Source: Henckelia pumila (taxonomy: Eukaryota > Streptophyta > Magnoliopsida > Lamiales > Gesneriaceae). From it: a stretch of DNA of 64,000 nt. This document shows, piece by piece, positions 10,129-21,700 of this stretch. Position 1 is the first letter of the stretch. Every line of letters begins with the position of its first letter. The stretch spans positions 23,608,622 through 23,672,621 of the forward strand of contig NC_133123.1 of NCBI RefSeq assembly GCF_033568475.1, given 5' to 3'. The position numbers and the translations under genes are program-made. The notes under the pieces were generated by a model. It made no database searches. It saw only the letters and a list, made by a program, of their open reading frames with translations, and was not told the DNA's origin.

Positions 10129-13100
10129 ATGAATTAGCGAAATCCACTATACTCAATTCTCGAACAAAATAAATTGACTGGCGCAAACTATACGGAATGG
10201 TTCCGTAAATTAAAGATTGTTTTAAACTCGGAGAAAATTTTCTACGTGTTAGAAAATAATCCTACAAAGGAAGCACCGGCTAATATAAGTCCAGAAGAAT
10301 TGGCAAAACTTGATCAATGGTGGGACCATGATATCAAGGCTAAATGCTATATGCAAGCTTCAATGTCTGATGAACTCCAGAGGCGATTTGAGGATGCCGT
10401 GAATGCTGCTGACATACACATGCACCTCAAGGAACTTTTTGGAGCTCAGTCAAGGTCGGAGAGGTATGCCACCGTCAAAGAGCTCATGACATGTCGCATG
10501 CGAGATGGGACTTTGGTCCGTGAGCATGGGGTACACATGATTGGGCTCATTGAAAAGTTGGTAACACTCGATTTGACATTGGAGCATGAGCTATACGCGG
10601 ACTTGTTACTTCTTTCACTTCCTTCATCGTTTGACGGATTTGTGGTGAACTTCAATATGAACAAGATAGAGGCCACCCTTGAAGAGATGGTCAATATGCT
10701 TGTGTCTTATGAGGCCACATTAAAGAAGGATAAACCGGTACTCTTGGTTGGCTCCTCTTCTTACTCCAAGAAGGGGCCAAGTGGAAAGGGTAAGAAACGT
10801 TCTGCCCCACCCAAGAAAATTGTACCACAAAAGAAGGCCAAGACAAAAGCTTCAAACGTGAACATATCCGGAGATGTTTGCCATCACTGCAAGAAACCCA
10901 GTCATTGGAAACGTAACTGCAAGGAATACCTCGAGCAGTTGCGAACTGCAAAGGGTATGTTTTACATTGAAATAAATGTTTCACTTAATACTACTTCTTG
11001 GGTATTGGATACCGGATGTGGATCTCACATTTGCAATGATTTGCAGGTGATGACAAGAAGTCGTAAGCTTAGGATGGGTGAGACCCAGCTGAGGCTCGGA
11101 AATGGTTCCAGAGTTGAAGCCAAAGCAGTGGGAGACGTTTATTTAGTTTTGCAGAACAATTTTAAGTTATTTTTGAGAGATGTTTTATTTGTGCCAGATT
11201 TAGTTAAAAACATTATTTCTGTTTCTATGCTTGATAGAAATGGTTTTTTTTGTAATTTTGTGAATGGGATTTGCAATATTTACAAGAATGAATGTTTGAT
11301 TGGAAATGGACAACTTGAAAACGATCTATATAACTTAAAATTAAAAGACGTTCCAATTAATTATGTTGATAAACCGGTAACAACAAATAAAAAGAAAAAC
11401 GATAGTCAAAACCCGGCAAACCTTTGGCATGCTAGGCTAGGTCATATTTCCTCAAGGAGGATGAACAAGCTAGTGGGAGAGGGCATGTTTGATATGTTTG
11501 ATATGTCTGATATTAACTCTCTACCTACTTGTGAGTCCTGCCTAAAAGGAAAAATGACTAAATCTCCTTTCAAAGGAAAGCCTGAACGTAGTCAAAATCT
11601 GTTGGATTTGATCCATACAGATGTTTGCGGACCATTTAGTATCGGTACTAAATTTGGTCACACCTACTTCATTACCTTTACTGATGATTATTCGAGGTAT
11701 GGGTATTTATATTTAATAAAATATAAGTCTGAATCATTTGAAAAGTTCAAAGAATTCAAGGCTGAAGTAGAAAACAAACAAGGTAGAAGTATTAAAGCAC
11801 TTCAATCGGATCGAGGTGGAGAATACTTAAGTACCGAGTTTTTGAGCTATTTAAAAGAGAATGGGATTCTCTCTCAGTGGACTCCTCCTATGACACCTCA
11901 GCTGAATGGTGTCTCGGAGCGTCGTAATCGAACTTTGTTGGACATGGTTCGATCTATGATGAGCTTCACTGAGCTCCCACCTTCGTTTTGGGGCTATGAG
12001 CTTGAAACGGCGGTATTGTTGTTGAACAATGCCCACACTAAAGCAGTAGATAAAACTCCATACGAGTTATGGAATGGCAAAGCTCCTAAGTATTCGTACT
12101 TAAGGATTTGGGGATGTCCTGCTTACGTGAAGCAGACAGTGGGAGATAAGTTGGATAGTCGATCCACCTTATGTTATTTTGTAGGATATCCGAAGAATTC
12201 AATCGGATATTATTTCTATCATCCTACTGAAACAAAAGTGTTTGTTTCAAGGAATTCCACCTTCATGAAGAAGGAGTTCATATTAGATAAGAAAGGCAAG
12301 ATGATGGAACTCGAAGAAATTTGAGAAGAACCCGAGATACAAAATAACGATCCTACACCTCAGGAACCATTGATTGACACGCCTATATCTAGGAGATCCG
12401 AGAGGACTTCTAGACCTCCTATTTGATATGGTCTTCTTCTTGAAGGAGATCAAAGTGAACCCGACATTGGATGTGATCCAAGAAACTTCAAGGAAGCAAT
12501 TTCTGATGCGGATTCTAATTTATGGCTTGAAGCTATGCAGTCGGAAATAGATTCGATGCATTCGAACCAAGTTTGGTCTTTAGTAGATCCTCCCGATGGA
12601 ATTGTTCCAATTGGGTGTAAATGGATCTACAAGAGAAAACTTGGGCCTGACGGTAAGGTATTGACCTACAAGGCACGATTGGTGGCAAAAGGTTATACTC
12701 AAAGGCAAGGAGTTGACTATGATGAAACCTTTTCACCAGTCGCAATGTTCAAGTCCATAAGAATCCTTATTGCCATAGCAGCTTGGTATGACTATGAGAT
12801 ATGACAAATGGATGTAAAGACTGCATTTCTTAATGGAAACATTAAGGAAGAGATCTATATGATGCAGCCTGAGGGATACACATCCATAGGAAGCGAGCAT
12901 AAGGTATGCAAGCTTCAGAGATCAATCTATGGTCTCAAACAAGCATCAAGAAGTTGGAACCAGAAATTTGATGAAACAATAAAGGATTTTGGTTTCATCA
13001 AGAACCCGGAGGAACCATGCGTGTACAAGAAAGTAGTTAAGGATGCGGTAACATTCTTAGTACTTTATATTGATGACATCCTACTCATTGGGAATGACGT

Positions 13101-14052
13101 AGGGATGTTGCAGTCAACAAAGATATGGTTATCAGGTAGATTCTCGATGAAGGACTTAGGGGAGGCATCCTATATTCTAGGAATACAGATCTATAGAGAT
13201 AGATCTAAAAGAATGATAGGACTCACTCAAACAACCTACATCGATACCATATTGAAAAGGTTTTCAATGGATGGGTCCAAGAGAGGACATCTACCTATGT
13301 GTCATGGAGTTTCTCTATCCAAGTCAATGTGTCCCAAGACTGATGAAGAGATAGAGAAGATAACACACATACCATATGCGTCAGCCATAGGTAGTATCAT
13401 GTATGGGATGATATCTACCAGACCGGATGTGGCCTATGCTCTGAGCGTCACGAGCAGATATCAAGCCAATCCCGGTCAAATGCATTGGAAAGCCGTGAAG
13501 GATATTCTTAAGTACTTGCGAAGGATTAAGAATTTATTCATGGTTTATGGAGGGAGAGAATTGAAGTTGGAAGGCTATACTGACTCTAGCTTCCAATGTG
13601 ACGTGGATGACTCGAAGTCAACCTCTGGATTTGTATTCGTGCTCAATGGCGGTGCTGTCTCTTGGAAAAGTTCCAAGTAGGACACCACATCAGATTCCAC
13701 CACTGAGGCAGAATACATTGCATCATCAGCTGCGGCTAAAGAGGCGGTTTGGATAAGGAAATTCATCCAAGAGTTGGGTGTAATTCCTGAAGCTGTTGGT
13801 CCAGTCCCAGTGTACTGTGACAACACGGGTGCCGTTGCTCAGGCAAAGGAACCAAGGTCTCATCAGAAGTCCAAACACGTACTGAGGAAATACCACATCA
13901 TCCGGGAGATTGTGGAAAGAGGAGACATCACTGTCGAGAGAGTGGTCTCTACAGACAATATCGCTGATCTACTTACTAAGCCCTTGCCAGGACCATTGTT
14001 TGACAAACATCGCGAAGCAATGGGATTGCGTAGTGTGACTAGTTGGCTTTAG
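10129..14052 (+). pseudogene. gag-pol: A1 gag-pol polyprotein, one frame with five premature stops
   Basis: This encodes the copia polyprotein that would be cut into gag, aspartic protease, integrase, reverse transcriptase and RNase H. A single reading frame of 1308 codons runs from the ATG at 10129 to TAG at 14050-14052 without any frameshift. In order I see the gag start (TGANYTEWFRKLKIVL), a CX2CX4HX4C zinc knuckle (CHHCKKPSHWKRNC), the protease motif LDTGCGSH, the integrase zinc finger (LWHARLGH ... CESCLKGK), integrase catalytic signatures (HTDVCGPF, SDRGGEY, NGVSERRNRTL), reverse transcriptase (MDVKTAFLNG, YIDDILLIGND in place of YVDD) and RNase H (GYTDSSFQ, TEAEYIA). In-frame stops lie at 10135 (codon 3), 12322, 12424, 12802 and 13678. 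Four of the five look like C-to-T or G-to-A transitions compared with A2. The element cannot make its own full polyprotein. Confidence 0.95.
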
Positions 14053-14066
14053 GGCAAGTGGGAGAT
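14053..14066 (+). other. Polypurine tract of A1
   Basis: The purine-rich stretch GGGCAAGTGGGAGAT directly precedes the 3' LTR. It would prime plus-strand DNA synthesis. The same tract is present in A2 (31329-31344, minus). Confidence 0.8.
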
Positions 14067-15939
14067 TGAAAGAGTGGGTGCCCGGTTAGCCAACTTGTGG
14101 CTAAGAGCTTTTGTGACTCTATGTATAAACAATCTTTGTTTAATATAATTTACATTCCTTAATGGCATTATCTTTGTCCTTCTTCATATTGTTATATTGT
14201 GATATACTATTGTTGTTTTGATAAAGACCTTGAATATACTATAGTGTAAGTAAGATGAGATAGTGAATAAAGAGAGATCACTATTATGAAACACATCTTA
14301 TAGTCACTGTATATTCTAAACAGTTCCTAGTCCATTGAGCCGTCCGCTAATAAGGATAAGGATCGCTCGAGATTGAGACTAGCATTTGTGATGCCAAGTA
14401 CCATGTTTCATTGGTAATGGACATGGAGATGTTCAAAGCATGCAAATGGATATTCATATGATGAATGATTGAACTACCCTATTCGGACTTTCCAAGTGGT
14501 TATCACTTATCGAGTGGATAAAGTCCGCGGTTTTGGTTGTACACCATTAGTCCTTACTACTTGAAACATCATTGAGACTCTATATGCTAGTACTGTACTT
14601 TGACTCGTTTACCAACTCTATTGGGGTCATTAGGTGTCGGGATTGGGTATAGTTACGACACATATAGGAGTCGATGCTTTGTTGTCAAGGATTCACCACA
14701 TACTTGCGAGTGTGGATATCCTATGCGATCTGAGGAGATATTAGTGTGACGAATCTCTGGCCAGAGTACATGATGTGTTTTAGGTTACTCGGTTTCCTAG
14801 TAGCACATGCGATGTCACTATTTGATCTCCGAGATGTAATGCATAGTTATCGAATCTCGAACGACTCTCGATGCACCAATGGTTGTTGATTCGATCGGGA
14901 TATATGGATGAAGGGATCGTACTGTACGCTAACCAAAATCTACTGGTTCTTGCAGGCACTATCAGTAATACCTAGGGAATCATGGGGCGATGTTGCTAGG
15001 TGCTCTTACCATGATTCGATGGGTAAGTTGGAAATTGTTGTTCCGAGTCACAAGGAGTTGTGAGCCCACGGCTAGCTGTATTCCTGAACCATTGAGAGTT
15101 ACACAAGTAATGGATTACTAAAACCCCGTAGAGATAGTTAAATTTAAAGAGTTAAATTTAATGAAAGAGAAGTTGGACTTCTTAACTAAAGGGAGTGGGA
15201 TTTCCTAAAATGACATCACTGAATTCTGATTTAGAAAAATTATCTTGACTTTAAAAGATGCAGAAATGGTTTCTGTGCACATTGGTAAAATCAGTTTATC
15301 AATCGGAGTCACGATGAATTTTATATTAATTTCTATAACAACGGGCTTGGCTTGTTGGGCTTAAGTTATGGATTGTGGGCCCTAAGGAGTTAGAGTCCTA
15401 ATACAATTATAACTTAATCTAGTCTAGAAATTATCTATAAATATGTAAGCAGTGTTCGAAATTCGAGAGATTCAGTCTTGCAAATTTCGAACACTACATA
15501 TATTTTTCTAAGGGATTTTCGAAAATTCCCTATCTCCTTTTGAGAAAATTCGGACTGTGATTTTTGTGAAAAATTACAATCCGAATTAACAGATCAAATC
15601 TGTTTATTTTCTACGTAAAACTTCTGATTGATTTCTAGTGAAGTTAATCAGAGGGTTTCTGTTTTTCGTTCGTGGACCTAATTCCGGTGATTGATCGTGA
15701 CGTCATCGGTTCCCGGGATTTACAAGAAGAGCAGATTAAGTTCTGTTGGTGTTCATAATCTCGCTTCGAGATTTTAAGGTAAAATATTTAATTGTGATTA
15801 TTTGTTTTACTTACACATATTTAATCGTAAAAGTTTTGATACCCTTGATATGAAATCGTTCCATATAATAAAATAAAATTTTTGAACTTTCGCTGCACCG
15901 GGTATCAATTCTAGATTGATCTGAACACGTGTTCCAACA
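14067..15939 (+). repeat. 3' LTR of A1
   Basis: This 1873-bp copy of the 5' LTR starts TGAAAGAGTGGG and ends GTGTTCCAACA. It lacks 22 bp near 15210 compared with the 5' copy. Confidence 0.95.
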
Positions 15940-15944
15940 CAATC
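15940..15944. repeat. Target-site duplication CAATC, right of A1
   Basis: It matches 6577-6581. Confidence 0.95.
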
Positions 15945-16937
15945 TTGTCACGTGATCTCGCCTGTTTACTGCTCCAGATCCTGACCTAGTCAACCGATCA
16001 AAACTACAGTCCAGAAAGAGAAATATAAATGTTGTAATATCAGAACCTTTTTCCAACAGTCATATTTCTTGTATCTAACGTCTGTATTATTCTTGGATGC
16101 TATAAATACAAGACTATAGGTTGAACGAAGAATAGAGTAGACACCCAAAATAACATTCAGCTTGTTAGAGTTTTTCCACATCAAGAGAGGGCGTCAAAAC
16201 ATATCCATTCATCTTATTCAAGAGCTTGCCCTTGGTGTGAAGAACACAACAACTTTCTTAAGCTTTCACAGTCAAGTTCTTCACACCTCAACCCAAACTC
16301 ACTCACACACATATGAGAGATGATTTGTAAACATCAGTTGAGTGAAAGTCACAAAGACGTATAGATTGTGTTTGTAAGTCTTGGCATAAATGCGTTAAAC
16401 ATTATGCGGATTGTAAGGTTGCGACCTACAATCGAGTTGAGAATCTAGAAATTCCAACTTAGACAGGGGGATAAGTCCTAAGGTTGGATTGGAGTGATTA
16501 TAAGACGTTGTAATGCTCAAAGTATTCTAGTGGATCCTTCCGAGTAGGAAGAAGAGGTGACGTAGAAGATTGAGCTCCGAACATCCATAAACAAATTGTT
16601 ATATCTTTACTTTATCTCACTTAATTTTTGTTACTGTTTCTGGGTGATTTGTTGAAGCATTTTATATGTTCTTTAAAGTTCCAAAATATTGTATACAAAG
16701 TGTTTGATAAATGCTTCAACCAAAATGTTTTTACTATCTCAACTTGCAATCTTTTAAAACGATTTTTCAAATACTTAATCAATTTCTAGATGGATTATTT
16801 CGAGTGCTTTTCACTTGGTTTATTAACTAAACTCGATATAATTGTGCTCGGTTCTTACTCAAACATTTCAAGAACGAGCTATTGTAGCTCAAAATATTTT
16901 AAACTTGTGTTTTCCTCACACCTAACCGATCCTATCA
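15945..16937 (+). repeat. SIRE-like copia LTR, right half
   Basis: It resumes the LTR broken by A1. Around 16540-16600 it reads GAAGAAGAGGTGACGTAGAA followed by CGAACATCCATAAA, parallel to the element 2 LTR (GAAGAAGGGGTGACATAGGA ... CGAACATCCATAAA near 18440-18485). I place the end at about 16937 (ACCGATCCTATCA), by analogy with the element 2 end TTCGATCCTAACA. No clear target duplication flanks the two halves (TAAAA against TACTC), so the right boundary is approximate. Confidence 0.5.
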
Positions 16938-17557
16938 TACTCGGTATAAAAAAATTCAAATGATTGAAAATAAAACTATCAATTATCATTAAGTAATACT
17001 TAGTAAAAATGTTGAGCAAAAATAATTTATTTACAAATAATACTTTGAATATGTAAATTATCATGGCAAAAGATTGATTTATTATATTTTATATCTTCGT
17101 ATAAAAAATATTTTGTTAAAATATTTCCTCATATGTTTACATGTTATTTTTTTTAACATAGTGATAGGGTTGAGTAATATGTCAATAATCAAAATATTCA
17201 TAAAGTGAATAAAAAGAATAGAATAAATCATACTACCTATTAATGAAATGTTTATAATTAAAAAAGTTATTATAAAAATATCTTTATTATAATTGTAATT
17301 TTTAAATTTTAGTTGGTAAATAAAATAAAATTTTAATTAAATATAATAAATTTAGAAAGAATATTAAAATAATAATTAAAACTATTAATTAATAATACAT
17401 AGTGAAATTATCATGTATCTCTCCCTATATATTAAGAATCTCCTCCTTAGACACCATATTTTGTTTTGTCAAAACTTCCCTCACTTTATTTTTGTTTTAT
17501 TTTTGAAATTTTGATATTTCAATTACAGACCTATCCTAAATAATTTTTACAACTATA
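16938..17557. other. AT-rich intergenic stretch
   Basis: No gene or clear element end is visible. Parts of 17090-17420 (ATTTTGTTAAAATATTT, TTTTAGTTGGTAAATAAA, TTAAAATAATAATTAAAA) resemble 54400-54680 on the other side of the nested complex. This may be an old dispersed repeat. Confidence 0.4.
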
Positions 17558-17562
17558 AGATT
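17558..17562. repeat. Probable target-site duplication left of element 2 (AGATT)
   Basis: AGATT directly precedes the 5' LTR. TGATT follows the 3' LTR remnant at 53454-53458. Four of five bases agree, acceptable for an old insertion. Confidence 0.55.
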
Positions 17563-18713
17563 TGTTGGAGATCAAACTCTAAGTTTTGGTGATAACAAGT
17601 CAAACAAAACCAAGTACTAAAAATTAAGGACAAACGGAAGACAAATCAAAATAGGTTCGTACAGATCAATCTTAAAAAAGTTGTCCAGAACGAGTTTCCA
17701 TTGAAATTGGAAGTTTCGGATGAATCAAGCATTTGATCTACGTTTTTCTCCACAACGACTTAACCGATCAAATGAAATGAACTTCCCAGATCGATCAAAA
17801 CCCAACCAAATCAAAGTATCGAAATGGAAGTATCAGTTGCCAAGGTTGTCGAGCTAGAAGACAAAACACATTTAATGATAATTTAAACGGTTGCCAAAGT
17901 ACAAGATCTGCAGGATTTATTTGGCGGCCACTTTAGAAGCTATTGACGGCTCACTTTTCAGAAGTTGTTGGCAGAAGATTTTGGTGGCTCACCGGCTAGT
18001 TTTTGAAACTATAAATAAGTGATGATTCAAAGATTAAACATAGAGAGAGTGAACAACAAAGAGAAATTTCGAATTAGAAGATTGCATTCTAACTCATTCG
18101 AGAAAGCCAAAAAACCAATCATCATTCCATAAGTTTACCTCAGAAACTCATTCTACCAGATAAAAGTTTCGAAGTTCTGAGTTAGAAAATATTTCAAGAT
18201 CGATTGAGCTCAAGGAACATATATATCACATCAAGAACGATCCAGATCAAAGCTAGTTGTAGCTTTCCAGATCAAAATCTCGAAGCCCATTTTGTGGCTT
18301 CCTTTGTAACTCCAAGCAGAGTGTTTGTTCAGCTTAGAGAGAGTGTGTTGCTAGGAGTTCGTATCAAAGGGTTGATTGGATTGGATTTGTACAAAGCGTT
18401 GTATAAATCAAAGTCTTCTAGTGAAATCCTTCTAGAAACAGAAGAAGGGGTGACATAGGAGATTAATCATCGAACATCCATAAAAATTCTCTGTCTCTTT
18501 TACTTACTGCACATACTTTGTTTGATATGCCTTAGCTAACTTAAGTTCAATCTGTGAGGAAGATTTTTCTGCCTGTCTTATCAGATCTTTTGAGTAAAAC
18601 AAAGTTTTAAGCAAATAAAACTTATGTCTGATTTTCACTAATCAGATCGAAGCACTTTTAAAATCTTGAAAATAGTATATTCACCCCCCTCTACACGTAT
18701 TTCGATCCTAACA
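17563..18713 (+). repeat. 5' LTR of element 2
   Basis: The 1151-bp LTR runs from TGTTGGAGATC to TTCGATCCTAACA. Its last part recurs as two remnants, 39095-39309 and 53411-53453, on either side of element 3. Confidence 0.85.
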
Positions 18714-18715
18714 AG

Positions 18716-18726
18716 TGGTATCAGAG
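18716..18726 (+). other. Primer binding site of element 2 (tRNA-Met)
   Basis: TGGTATCAGAG lies two bases after the LTR end. The following AGG differs from the canonical GCC. Confidence 0.8.
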
Positions 18727-18761
18727 AGGTTCTTGCTTATCATCTGAACCGTCTCTTAGCT

Positions 18762-21700
18762 ATGACATCTTTTAGTAAAATTCCTATGTTTTCAAAAGAA
18801 GACTATGACGATTGTAAAATTCGTATGCAGGCATATTTATCAGCACAAGATGATGATATGTGGTTCGTGGTTACAGATGAACCTATGAAAATTATGAAAA
18901 CCAACACTGCCACTGCCGTCTCTGCTGGTGGTCCACAAATGATAGAAAAGCCTCGAGTTGAATGGACTTCTGAAGATAAGAAGAAAGACAATCTGGATAA
19001 TGTTGCCAGAGATATCTTATACAAGACTTTGGACAAGAATATGTTTAGCAAGATCAAAAGTTGTACTACGGCCAAAGAAATATGGGAGAAACTCACACAA
19101 CTATGTGAAGAAAATGACCAGACAAAAGAAAACAAACTCATGGTGGCCATCCAAAAGTTTGACAACGTAAAGATGAAACCAAGTGAAACAATGAATGAGT
19201 TTGACGAAATATTCAACAGCATTATGATCGAGTTGAATGCACTTGGAAAGAGCTACAACAACCGTGAAGTAGCGCTAAAATTCATAAGGGCTCTACCTCG
19301 TGAATGAGATGTAAAGACAGTAGCCATGAGAGATCCAAAGATCTCAATAAGATTGAATTACATGATCTATTCGTAGATCTCAAATCTTATGAATTCGAGC
19401 TGGGAGTTCGAACTGAGGAAGAGACATCAATATCACAATTTACCAAGAATCTCACTGCAGCAAATGAAATCCCAGCAACCAAAACCGCAGAACAAATCAG
19501 CAGTGATGCAATGTCACAATTTGTCAAAAAGTTTGGAAGATTTATGAGGAAAAATCACAAAAATTTCCGAAGAACAAACAGATCAAGCTTCAAATCAAAA
19601 GAACCAGCTGAAGATAATCGAGCTTGTTACAACTGTGAAAAAGAAGGACATTTCATAGCTGATTGTACCAAACCAAAGAAGGAAGAGAAAATAAAATCAC
19701 ATAAGAATATTTCCAGGGAAGAAAGGAAGAATTTTAGAAGAAAAAAGGAACAAAAAGCTCTGTTAGTAGATGAAAACAACAACAAATGGGCTGAATCAGA
19801 CTCTAATTCATCATATTCAGAGACATCATCAAGTGAAGGTGAAGATGATGCTGTCAAGTGTCTTATGGCTGATGACACAAATATTCAAGATGATGAAGAG
19901 GTACTTGACTATACTTCTGATGAATTTAGTAGAGAAGATCTTATTAATGCATTAAATGAGATGATTAATGAATACCGTATACTATCTCAAAAGTTTGATG
20001 AAGTCAGAACAAATGAAAAGAGTCAGACAGATAAGTCAGATCAAAGTGACTCAAATGAGTTCACTGGATCAGACAGTCTAAAGGCTCAAATAAGTTTGGT
20101 GATGACTAAAAACAATGATCTGAGAAGTAAACTTCAAGAAACTTTATCTAAAAATCAGAGATTAACAGATCTAGTAAATTATTGGAATAAAGCATCGATA
20201 TCATTAGATAAGCTTACTGGAATGCAAAAGCAAGCTGGAGATAAATCTGGCTTAAGTTATAACATAAATGAAGGAAGTTAATCTAAATCAACCACTCAAT
20301 CGTGTCTGGAAAAGAACAACTTTAAATATAAGAAGTTTGTGAGATCCAACACGATATATGAACCACAAATCCCTATGAAAAATTCAATACCTCAACAGAG
20401 TAAAATCTTACACAGAGGGATGAGATATGTTGAGCCAGATAGATCTAAGTCAAGATAGACTAAATCTAGATCAAACTGGTCTGGACATAGTCTTGAAAGA
20501 CAAAGAACTCTATGAACTCAACATAGACCATATTTCAACAACTCTTCTAGAAAGTATTGGAAGTCAAGCAGGAGCAATCAATCTGATCACTACACTTGAC
20601 ATACACATCACAATGCACAAAAAGCATCAGATAGAACTTTCACCCCAAAAGTTCAATACTATGAAAAGTCTGTAAAGATAATTCAAGTATGGATCCCAAA
20701 GGGAATAATCCAGCGAGGATCCAAGTAGGAATGGGGACCAGAGTTATTTTACCTTGTTTTTTTAGGTAAAAGGAAATGAACTAATAAGACAATCAGTCTG
20801 GTACCTGGACAATGAGTTCTCAAGGCATATGACTGGAGATATAAGGATGCTATCTGAATATATACACGGACCAGGACCTAAGATCACTTTCGGAGATAAT
20901 TCTAAAGGTACAACCATGGGAAAGGATAAGCTTATCCATGAAAATATTATCATTAAAGATGTTCTTGTAGAAAACTTAAAATATAATTTAATTAGTATTA
21001 GTCAATTATGTGACCATGATTACTGTGTAAAATTTAAAAAGCACACTTGCACAATAAAAGATCAGTCTGGACTAATCATTATGACATGAGAACGAAGTGG
21101 AAACACTTACAAAGTTAACTGGTCAGATCAACCATCTACTTAAATCTGTCTAATTGCTACAAAGAAAAACCAAAACTGGTTATGGCACAAAAGACTCAAT
21201 CACTTGAAATTCAAAGCTTTAGCCAATCTGTGTAAGCATGAATTGGTTACAGGTCTGCCTAAAATCGAGTTTTCAAAAGATAAAGTTTGCACTGCTTGTC
21301 AGCTAGGTAAGCAAGTCAGATCAACCTTTAAAAATAAAGGATGTAAATCTTTTTCCAAAAGCTTAGAACTACTGCTTATGGATCTTTTTGGTCCTATACC
21401 AGTAATGAGCTTAGGGAAAATGAAGTACACCTTGGTTATTGTTGATGATTGCTCAAGATTTACTTGGGTGATATTTTAAATCCAAAGATCAAACTACCAC
21501 CCAATTGATTAAACTTCTTTTAAGACTTCAAAATGAGAAATCTCAAATGATTGCTAAAATTAGAAGTGACAGAGGAACCAAGTTTATAAATCAAACTCTC
21601 TTTACTTATCTGGAAAGTCTTGGAATCAAGCATGAATTTTCAGCAGCTAGAACACCACAACAAAATGGTGTTGTAGAAAGGAGGAATAAAACTCTAAAAG

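Larger units (their letters stand above)
6582..15939 (+). mobile_element. Element A1: complete Ty1/copia LTR retrotransposon with nonsense mutations
   Basis: This is a full 9358-bp copia element with two LTRs, a tRNA-Met primer site, a leader, one gag-pol frame in copia order (gag, protease, integrase, reverse transcriptase, RNase H), a polypurine tract and a 5-bp target duplication. The two LTRs are collinear except for a 22-bp deletion in the 3' copy. I counted about 26 substitutions by eye, roughly 1.4 percent. It belongs to the same family as A2 at 29585-39090, which lies in the opposite orientation. It inserted into a SIRE-like LTR. Confidence 0.95.
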
